24,269 nt of DNA from Chlorobium sp. (GCA_028282595.1 JANQHQ010000041.1:1-24269); one strand, 5' to 3'. Positions 1-8,270 are shown, numbered from the stretch's first letter. Notes: a model not told the origin generated them from the sequence alone. Program-made: numbers and translations.

Positions 1-3000
1 CGAATTTTTCCATTGACGACGCTTCTCCTTCCAGAAGCTCCTGTATGTACTTCGGATTGAAGACGGTCGAGTTCGTTTCCACGCCTATGGCCTCTTTGAG
101 CTCCTGCATTTTCGGTCGGCTCACGTTTCTGAAGTCGTTGAAATAGGCGGTCGGGTCGTTGCCGGTCACGGTTCTGACGGCGAGATTCAAGCCCCCCATG
201 AATTCATAGACGTGGTCGAGGCTCAGCGGCCCCCAGATGTTGCTCGAACGTGGGTGGACAACGGTTTCGGTATTCTGGAGGGCGGCTTCGAAGATACCTT
301 TCCGGTAGGTTCCCCAGTCTTCGCCGCTCTCGTAGATCGCTCCCATGTTGTCGATATATCGCCGGGCGACCTCCTTTTCGTCGACCCACGCGTCGCCTTT
401 TTCGACGAGGCCCATGATGTTGGTGCCGTAATTGCCGTTGACGCCTCCGAAAATTCGTTTCGACGAGAATTTACGGGCGTCGAGAGGCGAAAAGCCTCTG
501 TCAAGCAGATATTTTTCGGCATCCAGCAACCCGCGCTTTACGAAATTCAGGCTGTCGGTGTCGTTTGCTTCCGATGCAAGGGCGATTGCCTTGTTTATGA
601 GGTCAAGACGAGAGGCGGCTATGTCCCGTAGTTGCCCCGATGTCTGAATGACCACGTCGATCCTGGGTCTCTTCAGCTCTTCGACGGGAATAAGCCGCAA
701 GGTGCGCACGGTGCCCATTGCGTCGCGAACGGGTTCGACTCCCAGCAGATACAGAATCTGGGCAATGGTCGCTCCCTCGGTGGAAATGAAGTTTGTCGAC
801 CAGAGCGTGAAGCTGATTTTTTTCGGATAGCGGCCTTTCAACTGTTTTTCTTTTTCGAGCAGCGAGACAGCCAGCTTTTTGCCTACTTTCCAGGCTTCTT
901 CCGACGGTGTGCGTTCCGCATCCACCGCATACATGTTCCGGCCGGTGGGAAGGGCGCGCGGATTGACTATCGGGTCGCCACCCGACGAAGGCGCGGTATA
1001 ACCTCCGTCGAACGCATTGAGAATGGCCGCATGCTCCTTCTGCGGACTTATCGCCAGGTTTACCTTGTGCTGTTTTGCGTTCGTAACCGTTTCACGTATT
1101 TTCAGCACCGCTTTTGCGTAGCGTGCAATGCGCTCTTCTTTTTGCGCGATCTTCCGGTTGATGACCGACGTTGCGGCCTCGAATGCCGCGTTCCATTGCT
1201 CTTTGTTCGCAAAGCGCTCAGCGTAGTTTTTGTTTTCGCAGTAAGCGAACGATTCGCTGCTGCCCTGTATGAATTCCACAACCTCCAGACCGTTCTTCAG
1301 CGCGTCGAGCGGGAGTGTTTCGGTTTGCCGTGCTATTTCCCCGGAGAAAACAAGGTTGAACCATTGCGTGTTTTCCGGCAGATCGCACATGGCTGCACGC
1401 TCTTTGAGCCTGGCCAGATGTTCGGCTTCGATCTTTTCGGCCAGTTGTTCGTCTTCAAGCAGTTCGAACGTTCTCGTCCGCAGCGCGTCGTCCTGCATCA
1501 ACCGCAGCAGATCGAGCATATCGGGCCGGGTTGCAACGGAGATGGCGTCATACATTTCAGGAGCCATCCCTTTCATTTTGTCTGCCAGTTTTACGGCTTT
1601 GGCCCGTTTTGCCGGATCGAGCATCCGCGAGGCTTTTTCGAACACTTTATCCGATTGCAGTTTTTCGATATACTCGCGGTTTTTCGCCTGGCTGCACAGT
1701 TTTACGATCAGCGCGGGCAGTCTTTTTTCGTCGACCTTTTTTTCTTTTTCGTCGCTCTTGCCGGGTTGACTCATCATGAGCGCCAGAAGATCGAACTCCC
1801 TGTTTTCAGCTTCCCAGGTTTCAGCCATGTCCAGCTCCTCTTTCGTGACCAGGGTGGCGATGAGGGCGTTCGGCGCCGCTCCCTGCATGACCTGCCTGAT
1901 GACCCGCGACGCTTTCGGGCGGTATCGCTTGGATACGAACAGGGCGTCCCGGTGTTGTTCGGGCGTTATATTCCCGCGCATGACATCGAGTTCAGCCAGT
2001 GAAAACGCCACGGGGTCGAGCGACATGAGCCGTGCCGAACTGTTCAGCTTGCTTTCGGAATACGGTATGCCGAGGGTGTAGAGACCGGCGGTAACTTTTT
2101 CCTGCTCTATTTCTTCAAGATGCTCATGGATGATGTCGATGACGCCGCTGTCGTAATTCTTTGTCGAATCGATGTTCAGCGTGCGGTGTATGTTGAGCTT
2201 TTCCGTCAGCTCTTTCACCGAAAGGGCATACTCTTCGCGCACGGGTCCTTCGGGCAGGCTGTTGTACTTGTCCAGTTTGGTGTGCAGCCGTTCCAGATCG
2301 CTGCGCAAGCCGCTTCTCATGAACGGGGGAGTGAGATGGGTCAAGAGGGTCGCGTAGCTGCGGCGTTTTGCGATTATTCCCTCGCCGATGTTGTTTATGG
2401 TATATACGTAGAAATGCGGCGTGGTTCCGATCAGGCGGTCAGGCCAGTCGTAGTCGGACAGGGTAACCTGTTTGCCCGGGGTGAACTCGAGGCTTCCGTG
2501 CGTGCCGAAGTGCAGAACGGCATCTGCATCGAATCCGTAGCGGGCCCAGAGGTAGGATGCGATGTAGGTGTGCGGAGGCGCGATTTTTGCGCCGTGAACC
2601 AGTTGCTGGGTGTCGTCGCCGACGCCGGGAAGTGGTTGCGGGAGGAGACAGACATTGCCGAAGCGCACCCGCGTTACGGCGATGTACTCCTGTCCGTCTT
2701 TTTCAACACTCATGTAGTTGCCCGGTGCTTCACCGTAGTTTTCGACCACATTCCGGTACAACTCGTCGGGCATGGCTTGTCGGCACCACTCTTCATACTG
2801 CTCTTTTGCTACCAGTTGAGGCTCGCCGTTTTTCATGTAATCGTCAATGGCGCCGAGGGCATACGATCCCAGTACCGGGCCTTTCCGCATCAGGATCTCT
2901 TCGAATTCCTCTTTCGTTTCCGGCAGCCCGTCGAGGTTATAACCGGCGGCCTGCAGTTTTTTCAACACGGAGAACAACGAAGGGATAACTTCCATCCCCG

Positions 3001-4153
3001 AAGCGACAAAGGCGTTTTTTCCCGGTCCTTTGAAGTAGTAGATCGCAACTTTTTTATCGCGGTTGTCGGTGTTTTGCAACGCGAGCCGTTTCGCGGTCAT
3101 TTCGGAAAACTCGGCTATCCGGTTGTCGATGCCTTCGAAAATCAGGTTGCCGGCGCTGTTTTTGTGCTGAGCGACAACGGCGTATGGCGCTACGGCACCG
3201 TCGAGTTCGGGCATGACGATGCTCATCGACATCATCCCTCCGTACATGCCCTGCGGATCTTTCAGCCATTCCTCGTATTCGCCGTATATGGTCTGCGGGG
3301 TGAGCACCGGAATGTTCTGTTTTTTCAGCCAGTCGACCGCCTTGTCCTGAAGCCCCATGGCAAGCCTGCCGTGCGGGCGGAGCAGAACGATGTCCGGTTT
3401 GATTTCTTCAAGCAGTTCAAGCCGTTTCTTGCCGAACGAGTTGATGCAATAGACGTTCAATTCCTGTTTTTCAAGCCCCTTGATGAGCTCGACGGTGTGT
3501 TCCGAGTTGGAGTTCTGCATGTTGACATTTCCCGCAAGAAGCGCCACGCGGGGCCTGCCCTCCTTATGGAAGCCCTTTTCGCGGTAGTAGGCCTCGTAAG
3601 CTTCGAGGGTGGCGAATGTCAGGTCTTCCTCAAGATGAAAAAGAAAATCCCTGGGGACGATGACCGGGTCCTCGTAGGGTTCGAGAAACGCCCTCTTGCG
3701 TTCGATCTCGTTGCGGACATAGTTGAAAAGGCTTCGAAAATTTTTCGATCCTTTATTGCCGACAAGAGCCGATACATAATCGAGCTCTTTTCCGTATAAA
3801 TTGGTCAGTTCGTATTCCGGATTGGTGGCATGGGCGATATAGATTTTCGTGCCCTTTTCGGAAGCATTCCTGATACGGTCGAGCTGTTCGGCGGAGATGC
3901 GGATACCGTGACCGCGAACCAGGGCGAAAGGGTAGTTATGCAACTTGTCGAGCTCCTCAAGCTCGAGTCGTTCGAGATGCACCCAGGAGTTGGTGTTTGC
4001 GCGTTCCATTTTCTCGATCATGAAACCGGGAAACGAGACTACGGCGATTCTGGTGGGAGAAACATAGGTGGAATATGCCCACCAGGCTGTGGCGAAGAGT
4101 GCCGCAAGCACGATAAGGACGATTACCGTGACACGTTTTGCAGGAATAGTCAT
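1..4153 (-). CDS. Membrane-anchored CobN/HmuS-type tetrapyrrole chelatase, partial (3' end off window)
   Basis: The reading frame is open from an ATG at 4153 to the left edge (about 1384 codons, no stop), so only the last part of the protein is missing. Residues 8-28 form one hydrophobic helix after the basic start MTIPAKR, which suggests an inner-membrane anchor with the large domain outside the cytoplasm. The family hallmark HFGTHGSLEFTPGK begins at His548, with His552 in the GTHG core. This motif and the overall length place it in the CobN / BchH large-subunit family. Soluble CobN and BchH lack the N-terminal helix; the anchored form resembles HmuS of Bacteroidetes haem-uptake loci, proposed to remove metal from haem, and CobN-like proteins linked to TonB-dependent uptake. 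The metal, the tetrapyrrole and the direction of reaction cannot be read from the sequence. No CobS/CobT or BchI/BchD partner is visible. Family confidence is high; substrate is open. Confidence 0.9.
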   Translation of the reverse strand, partial: MTIPAKRVTVIVLIVLAALFATAWWAYSTYVSPTRIAVVSFPGFMIEKMERANTNSWVHLERLELEELDKLHNYPFALVRGHGIRISAEQLDRIRNASEKGTKIYIAHATNPEYELTNLYGKELDYVSALVGNKGSKNFRSLFNYVRNEIERKRAFLEPYEDPVIVPRDFLFHLEEDLTFATLEAYEAYYREKGFHKEGRPRVALLAGNVNMQNSNSEHTVELIKGLEKQELNVYCINSFGKKRLELLEEIKPDIVLLRPHGRLAMGLQDKAVDWLKKQNIPVLTPQTIYGEYEEWLKDPQGMYGGMMSMSIVMPELDGAVAPYAVVAQHKNSAGNLIFEGIDNRIAEFSEMTAKRLALQNTDNRDKKVAIYYFKGPGKNAFVASGMEVIPSLFSVLKKLQAAGYNLDGLPETKEEFEEILMRKGPVLGSYALGAIDDYMKNGEPQLVAKEQYEEWCRQAMPDELYRNVVENYGEAPGNYMSVEKDGQEYIAVTRVRFGNVCLLPQPLPGVGDDTQQLVHGAKIAPPHTYIASYLWARYGFDADAVLHFGTHGSLEFTPGKQVTLSDYDWPDRLIGTTPHFYVYTINNIGEGIIAKRRSYATLLTHLTPPFMRSGLRSDLERLHTKLDKYNSLPEGPVREEYALSVKELTEKLNIHRTLNIDSTKNYDSGVIDIIHEHLEEIEQEKVTAGLYTLGIPYSESKLNSSARLMSLDPVAFSLAELDVMRGNITPEQHRDALFVSKRYRPKASRVIRQVMQGAAPNALIATLVTKEELDMAETWEAENREFDLLALMMSQPGKSDEKEKKVDEKRLPALIVKLCSQAKNREYIEKLQSDKVFEKASRMLDPAKRAKAVKLADKMKGMAPEMYDAISVATRPDMLDLLRLMQDDALRTRTFELLEDEQLAEKIEAEHLARLKERAAMCDLPENTQWFNLVFSGEIARQTETLPLDALKNGLEVVEFIQGSSESFAYCENKNYAERFANKEQWNAAFEAATSVINRKIAQKEERIARYAKAVLKIRETVTNAKQHKVNLAISPQKEHAAILNAFDGGYTAPSSGGDPIVNPRALPTGRNMYAVDAERTPSEEAWKVGKKLAVSLLEKEKQLKGRYPKKISFTLWSTNFISTEGATIAQILYLLGVEPVRDAMGTVRTLRLIPVEELKRPRIDVVIQTSGQLRDIAASRLDLINKAIALASEANDTDSLNFVKRGLLDAEKYLLDRGFSPLDARKFSSKRIFGGVNGNYGTNIMGLVEKGDAWVDEKEVARRYIDNMGAIYESGEDWGTYRKGIFEAALQNTETVVHPRSSNIWGPLSLDHVYEFMGGLNLAVRTVTGNDPTAYFNDFRNVSRPKMQELKEAIGVETNSTVFNPKYIQELLEGEASSMEKF

Positions 4154-4255
4154 TTGCAGGAAGCTGGGTTCGGAATCCCGGGCCGGGAGACACAGGAAGG
4201 CAACTGCAGGTTGTTACACTGTGCTTCGGCCCGCCGATTACGGTTGTTACAAAGT

Positions 4256-4287
4256 CCTAAACCGAGCGTCCCGACTTGTCGGGATAC
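4256..4287 (-). repeat. Dispersed hairpin repeat, copy 1
   Basis: On the minus strand this element contains TCCCGAC-AA-GTCGGGA, a 7-bp stem with a two-base loop, followed by CGCTCGGTTTAGG. It matches 8417-8448 on the plus strand at 27 of 32 positions; most differences fall in the hairpin loop or are transitions. It lies in the presumed leader of the CobN/HmuS-like gene, about 100 bases before its ATG. No tail of Ts follows, so it is not a typical intrinsic terminator. Confidence 0.7.
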
Positions 4288-4465
4288 AGCGGCATTCCCT
4301 GTGCCTTGCATCTGTGGCATGCTCGACAATCGCTCAATTTAGGGTAGTCTGGTTCGTTTGTTCGAGCGGTTCCGTTGCCGGAGTCCGGTGTTTCCCTGGC
4401 GCACCTGTTGTCGAACCCCGGACAGAACAGCCGGTAATTCCCGGCTGCCGGAAGCGCTTGTAAAA

Positions 4466-4478
4466 TTGACTCTGTCAA
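4466..4478. promoter_or_regulatory. Palindrome TTGAC-TCT-GTCAA, possible operator
   Basis: This is a perfect 5-3-5 inverted repeat. Its right edge overlaps the proposed -10 box of the minus-strand promoter and it sits over the presumed transcription start, a classical repressor position. The half-site recalls FNR/DNR-family sites, but the spacer of 3 is not the usual 4, so no regulator is named. Confidence 0.3.
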
Positions 4479-4504
4479 AATAAGGTTAAAAAATCTTTTG
4501 ACAA
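4477..4504 (-). promoter_or_regulatory. Candidate promoter of the CobN/HmuS-like gene
   Basis: Read on the minus strand, TTGTCA (4504-4499) is followed after 16 bases by TATTTT (4482-4477), in an A/T-rich patch unusual for this GC-rich window. A start near 4470 would give a leader of roughly 315 bases before the ATG at 4153. Assignment rests on similarity to generic sigma-70 boxes only. Confidence 0.35.
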
Positions 4505-4555
4505 GCAATTCTTTGAATCCCTTAAACGCGGAAATAAGCCCCCAAGCGCTTCAAA

Positions 4556-4831
4556 TCACACGACTCCCTGTACCGTAACCTGAGAATAACCGGTTGCAAA
4601 AGGAATGAGCCCCGTTTCTTTCGGCGTTTTTTCCGTAACTTTCTTGATGGACGGTCTTTTGTGGGCTCCTTTCCCGACCCCTACGAGATAATCGCCGTCG
4701 GCCCGGACGTGGACGATAACGTCGTTGTTGTTCACGCCGATCGGTCTCATGTCGTCGGGCGGTTCGATGTTACCGGGAGTGGTGGATGCGTTTTTCAGGA
4801 TACATAAAACGGTGTGTCGGTGAGGGCACAC
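4556..4831 (-). CDS. Doubtful small ORF, possibly an ExbD-like remnant
   Basis: This is a 91-codon frame ending in TGA at 4556. The part from Met28 (4750 downward, giving about 64 residues) has coding-like codon use; the part before it overlaps the start of the histidine-kinase gene head to head and is probably not translated. The stretch DVIVHVRADGDYLVG resembles the periplasmic strand of ExbD/TolR proteins, which would suit a gene upstream of a tetrapyrrole-uptake function, but the membrane helix and the rest of an ExbD domain are missing. No Shine-Dalgarno sequence is evident at either start. It could be a decayed gene, a small protein of unknown function, or chance. Confidence 0.3.
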   Translation of the reverse strand: MCPHRHTVLCILKNASTTPGNIEPPDDMRPIGVNNNDVIVHVRADGDYLVGVGKGAHKRPSIKKVTEKTPKETGLIPFATGYSQVTVQGVV

Positions 4832-6909
4832 AGATATCGAGGTTCAATGTGACCTGGGGGGCCTTGCTGGCTGCGTCGGGACACATGTTCTTCTATTTCC
4901 TTCTGGAGTACGGCTTCCGGATGCCGTATGAAAATTTTGCATTGCGCCTCACGGCGTCGCTGCTTGCGTTGTCGCTGTTTTTTTTAATCAGAATGGAGTC
5001 GCCTGCGGCAAAAAGATTCTTTCCGGCATATTGGCATTTCTCGCTCATTTTCATTCTTCCCTTCTTCTTTACGTTTTTCCTGCTCAAGAACGACTTTCAC
5101 GAACTCTGGCTGTACTGGGAGATTTTCATGATCTTCGTGCTGATCGCCTTTGTTCCCAACTGGCTCATGCTGCTGTTCGATCTTGCAACCGGAGTGTTCG
5201 CCGCAGTCGTCTGCTTCGTGCTGACCAGTCCGGACATGAGGCTCAACCCCGACTTCGATATTCCCGCATACGTCACCGTTCTTTTGTTCACCGTCGTTGC
5301 AGGGTATCTTTTCAGTTACAGCAACAGGAGGGGACAGATCGCCCTGGAAAAAAATTCGGCTCTCCAGGCTCTTGCCGGCAGCATAGCGCATGAAATGCGC
5401 AACCCTCTCGGACAGGTCAAACTCAACCTCGAAATAATAGAAGAGCAGCTTCCCCTCTACAAACAGGGTATCTCGTTGCCGGACGGCAGGGATCCGGACA
5501 ATCTTTTTCAGGTGCTCGACAGCCTCCACCAGCATGTCGCATGGTGCCAGATCGCCGTCAAGCGCGGGACGCAGATCATCTCCATGATTCTGGACGAAGT
5601 CAGGGAGAAACCCGTAGAAAAAGGCAGCTTCATCTATGCTTCCGCCGCGCAGATGACCCGCAAGGCGATCGACGAGTACGGATTCGAATCCGGCGCGGAG
5701 AGGGAAAAAATCATTGTGGACGATGCGGATGACTTCATGTTCAGGATCAACGAGACCATGTACGTTTTCGTAATCTTCAATCTGATCAAGAACGCGCTGT
5801 ACTTTCTGGAATCCCGCCCCGAATCCAAAATTTACATAACTCTCGAAAAGGGGGGCGACTCCAACAGGGTCAGGGTAAAGGACACCGGCCCCGGAATCTC
5901 CCCCGAGAATCTCGATAAACTGTTCGACCCTTACTTTACGGCGAGCAGAAAGGGCGGAACCGGTCTGGGGCTTTCCTACTGCAAGCGTGTCATGCATGCG
6001 TTTGACGGAAAGATTACCTGTGATTCCGAAGAAGGGAAGTACACCGAGTTCGTTCTGACGTTCCCGGCCGTCGGTGCGGACGAGCTGCAGGCGAACCGGG
6101 ACGAACTGATTGACGGGAGCCGCGCCATGTTCGAGAAAAAGCGTTTCCTGGTTGTCGATGACAAGGCCGGGGGCCGAAGGGCGGTTCGGGAAGCGCTGAT
6201 GCCTTTTGTTGTTGTCGTGGATGAGGCTGCCGGCGGAACGGACGCGATCAAAAAGCTTTCGGCGTCACGCTACGACCTCGTCGTCATGAACCTCGCCATG
6301 CCCGGTCTCGACGGTTACGAGGCGACAGAGATGATCCGGAACGGGGAGGCCGGAAAGGAGGCCGCGACGATTCCGGTCGTTGCGTATACGGAACAGCCCT
6401 ACGCCGTCGTGCGGGGAAAGGCGAAAAAAGCCGGGATGCAGGGGGTGATCACGAAAAGCTCCACGGACTACGAACTGATCAGGGCGATCGCAACGGTTTT
6501 CAGGGAAAATCGCGATATCGCATGGCATGCGATGAAAGGCCGGAAGATTCTTGTTGCCGACGATTCGACGGTCAATCGCATGGGGGTTATCCGGATTCTT
6601 GAAAAATACGGGATACGGGCCGAGGAAGCAGTCAACGGGGAAGAGGCTCTCGGTAAGCTCGAAGCGGAAGCGTTCGACTTGGTGCTCATGGATATCGGCA
6701 TGCCGATCGTTAACGGCTTGCAGGCCACGGCGCGGATCCGGCAGTCGAAAAACCCGAAGATCGCGAAGGTGCCGGTGATCGGTTTCAGCGGCGAATCGGA
6801 CGAAAAGCTGGTGAAGAGCGCCTTGCGGGCAGGTATGGATGACTACGTCGTCAAACCGGTTGACATGCAGATGCTGCTGCGGAAAATCAGCAGGCATATC
6901 GCGGATTAG
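4786..6909 (+). CDS. CqsS/LqsS-like hybrid sensor histidine kinase with two receiver domains
   Basis: The 707-residue protein has about six membrane helices (roughly 24-41, 53-70, 82-100, 108-124, 127-147, 160-177), then a kinase core. His202 in AHEMRNPL is the phosphorylation site, N332-N336 lies in the N box, and D366TGPG and G391TGLGL form the ATP site. Receiver 1 starts near 448 and receiver 2 near 586. The sensor, including EYGFRMPYENFALR and the following hydrophobic segments, recalls the Vibrio CqsS and Legionella LqsS receptors for alpha-hydroxyketone signals. Receiver 1 has Asn502 where the phosphorylated Asp should be; receiver 2 keeps Asp592/593 and Asp636. The ATG at 4786 is preceded by GGGAG and the IKR near its start matches CqsS; GTG 4849 is a weaker alternative. 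No CqsA-like synthase is visible. Kinase certain; ligand class inferred. Confidence 0.9.
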   Translation: MRFSGYIKRCVGEGTQISRFNVTWGALLAASGHMFFYFLLEYGFRMPYENFALRLTASLLALSLFFLIRMESPAAKRFFPAYWHFSLIFILPFFFTFFLLKNDFHELWLYWEIFMIFVLIAFVPNWLMLLFDLATGVFAAVVCFVLTSPDMRLNPDFDIPAYVTVLLFTVVAGYLFSYSNRRGQIALEKNSALQALAGSIAHEMRNPLGQVKLNLEIIEEQLPLYKQGISLPDGRDPDNLFQVLDSLHQHVAWCQIAVKRGTQIISMILDEVREKPVEKGSFIYASAAQMTRKAIDEYGFESGAEREKIIVDDADDFMFRINETMYVFVIFNLIKNALYFLESRPESKIYITLEKGGDSNRVRVKDTGPGISPENLDKLFDPYFTASRKGGTGLGLSYCKRVMHAFDGKITCDSEEGKYTEFVLTFPAVGADELQANRDELIDGSRAMFEKKRFLVVDDKAGGRRAVREALMPFVVVVDEAAGGTDAIKKLSASRYDLVVMNLAMPGLDGYEATEMIRNGEAGKEAATIPVVAYTEQPYAVVRGKAKKAGMQGVITKSSTDYELIRAIATVFRENRDIAWHAMKGRKILVADDSTVNRMGVIRILEKYGIRAEEAVNGEEALGKLEAEAFDLVLMDIGMPIVNGLQATARIRQSKNPKIAKVPVIGFSGESDEKLVKSALRAGMDDYVVKPVDMQMLLRKISRHIAD

Positions 6910-7724
6910 GCCGTGCCGGCAGTTTCCGAAGGGTGTGACCGCGGCTTTTCCGGCTTATCGTTCCTTGCCAGGAGCATACCCAGCCTGACCATCACGCTTC
7001 GCGGCAGGAGTCTTCCGCCGTGGATCATGATTTTATTGTACAGGCCCGGAACCACGAAAGGCCGGTTCTTTTCAAGAGCTCTGATCGCGCTTTTGACGAC
7101 AGGTTCCGGCGCTCCGATCGGAAGCAGGGTTTTATCGGGATCGATTCCCGCGATATCGAAGATCGCCGTTCTGGTAAGGCCGGGACAGACCGCGCAGACA
7201 TTGATCCCCGAACCTCGCAACTCCTCGCGCAGCGCTTCCGAGAACGAAAGGATGAACGCCTTGGTCGCCGCGTAGACGGCGTTGAAGGGGACTCCCTGAA
7301 AGGCGGTGATGGACGAAACGTTCAGTATCCCTCCACGGTTTCGTTTTTGCATATCGGGCAGGAGAAGGGCGGTGAGCTTCATCAGGGTGAGGTTGTGCAG
7401 GATGAGCATGCTTTCGAGCTCGTCGATAGATTCGGGGCCGAAAGGGGCGTTCAGGCCGAATCCCGCGTTGTTGACGAGCGTGCCGATGGAAAGGGAGCCT
7501 TCCCTGCAGCGCGCAACCAGGTTTTCGGCGCTTTCCGGAAGAGAGAGGTCCGCCTGCAACGTGGTGACCCTGACGCCGTGCCGCCTGGAAAGATCGCCGG
7601 AAATAGCGTCCAGTTTTTCCTCCGAACGCGCTACGAGAATGAGGTCGGCACCTCTGGAAGCGTATTCGCGTGCAAACGTTTCTCCGATGCCTGACGAGGC
7701 TCCCGTGATCAGTACCGAACCCAT
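6906..7724 (-). CDS. Short-chain dehydrogenase/reductase (SDR family, DltE-like)
   Basis: This 272-residue protein is a classical SDR of typical length. T7GASSGIG is the NAD(P)-binding glycine motif, N85NAG stabilises the Rossmann fold, and Ser138, Tyr151 and Lys155 (YAATK) form the catalytic set. It should oxidise or reduce an alcohol/carbonyl pair with NAD(P)(H) in the cytoplasm; the C-terminal region with VVPGLYNKIM resembles uncharacterised bacterial SDRs often called DltE-like, and the substrate cannot be predicted. The ATG at 7724 has a weak GGTGA two bases upstream. Its TAA (6908-6906) interlocks with the TAG of the convergent kinase gene at 6907-6909, leaving no room for a terminator between them. 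It appears monocistronic. Confidence 0.92.
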   Translation of the reverse strand: MGSVLITGASSGIGETFAREYASRGADLILVARSEEKLDAISGDLSRRHGVRVTTLQADLSLPESAENLVARCREGSLSIGTLVNNAGFGLNAPFGPESIDELESMLILHNLTLMKLTALLLPDMQKRNRGGILNVSSITAFQGVPFNAVYAATKAFILSFSEALREELRGSGINVCAVCPGLTRTAIFDIAGIDPDKTLLPIGAPEPVVKSAIRALEKNRPFVVPGLYNKIMIHGGRLLPRSVMVRLGMLLARNDKPEKPRSHPSETAGTA

Positions 7725-8015
7725 TTCACCGTTGTTTCTTTGTGCGCGACATTGTGTTTTTTTTCGCGCGATTCCGCTCCGTGCCGCCCAGGTTTCCGGG
7801 ACGGTCCCCGCAATGATCGCCGTGCCTGCGGCGCCGGGTTTTCAGAGGATAATGTAGAGAAGATAATCTTTTTTGTCTTCTTGGTGGATTCCGGGAGTAC
7901 GAGGCGTCGGCACAATATGCCGGCCAATGAACGAATAAGGCACCTTCGGGGGTTGTTTCAGTGTTTTAGTGCCGCAGTGACGGCGCTTCGGCTTCGCCGG
8001 GCGCTTGGTGACGAC

Positions 8016-8033
8016 GCCCGATTTGCATCGGGC
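8016..8033. repeat. Perfect hairpin in intergenic region
   Basis: The arms GCCCGAT and ATCGGGC are perfectly complementary with a TTGC tetraloop. No T-run follows on either strand, so it is more likely part of a repeat element than an intrinsic terminator. Confidence 0.55.
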
Positions 8034-8226
8034 TTAGTGACCAGTTGGGGAAAAAGATGGACTCCCGATACCGACGCCGACAGCGAGCCCCGATGTTATC
8101 TTTCGGAGATCGGGGTCTGCATCGGGTTTCGGGGTCGAGTGGGAACCAGTCGGCAGTCTTCAGTTGGCGGTTGGCAACAGCCGAACAATAAAAGAGAGAA
8201 AAGCCATCTGGCTATCGAGTTATTAA

Positions 8227-8270
8227 GCTCTCTTTTTTTGACCTTTTACTTTTGAATTTTGACTTTTAGG
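8227..8270 (-). repeat. A-rich heptamer array, copy 1
   Basis: Read on the minus strand this is a run of 7-base words: GTCAAAA, TTCAAAA, GTAAAAG, GTCAAAA. The same kind of array, built from GTCAAAA and GTAAAAA words, occurs on the plus strand at 24055-24090. Both are intergenic and both lie close to CGGTATCG-containing sequence. Confidence 0.65.

Noticed and set aside
632..3799. Long plus-strand frames at 632-2002 and 2120-3799
   Set aside because: They are antisense to the continuous CobN/HmuS-like gene, rich in Phe/Arg/His with no recognisable domain, and arise from the GC-biased codon use of the real gene.
4269..4284. Intrinsic terminator at the 4256-4287 hairpin
   Set aside because: No run of Ts follows on either strand, and a second copy lies directly before a start codon.
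4154..4560. Cobalamin riboswitch upstream of the chelatase gene
   Set aside because: The conserved B12-box and GCC-rich core elements could not be found on the minus strand; the hairpin at 4269-4284 belongs to a dispersed repeat.
4984..5997. Minus-strand 337-codon frame inside the histidine-kinase gene
   Set aside because: It is the antisense shadow of a gene with clear kinase motifs; its product has no recognisable domain.
7709..8255. Short frames at 7709-7927 (minus) and 7740-8255 (plus)
   Set aside because: They overlap each other, lack Shine-Dalgarno sites and run through hairpin and repeat sequence.
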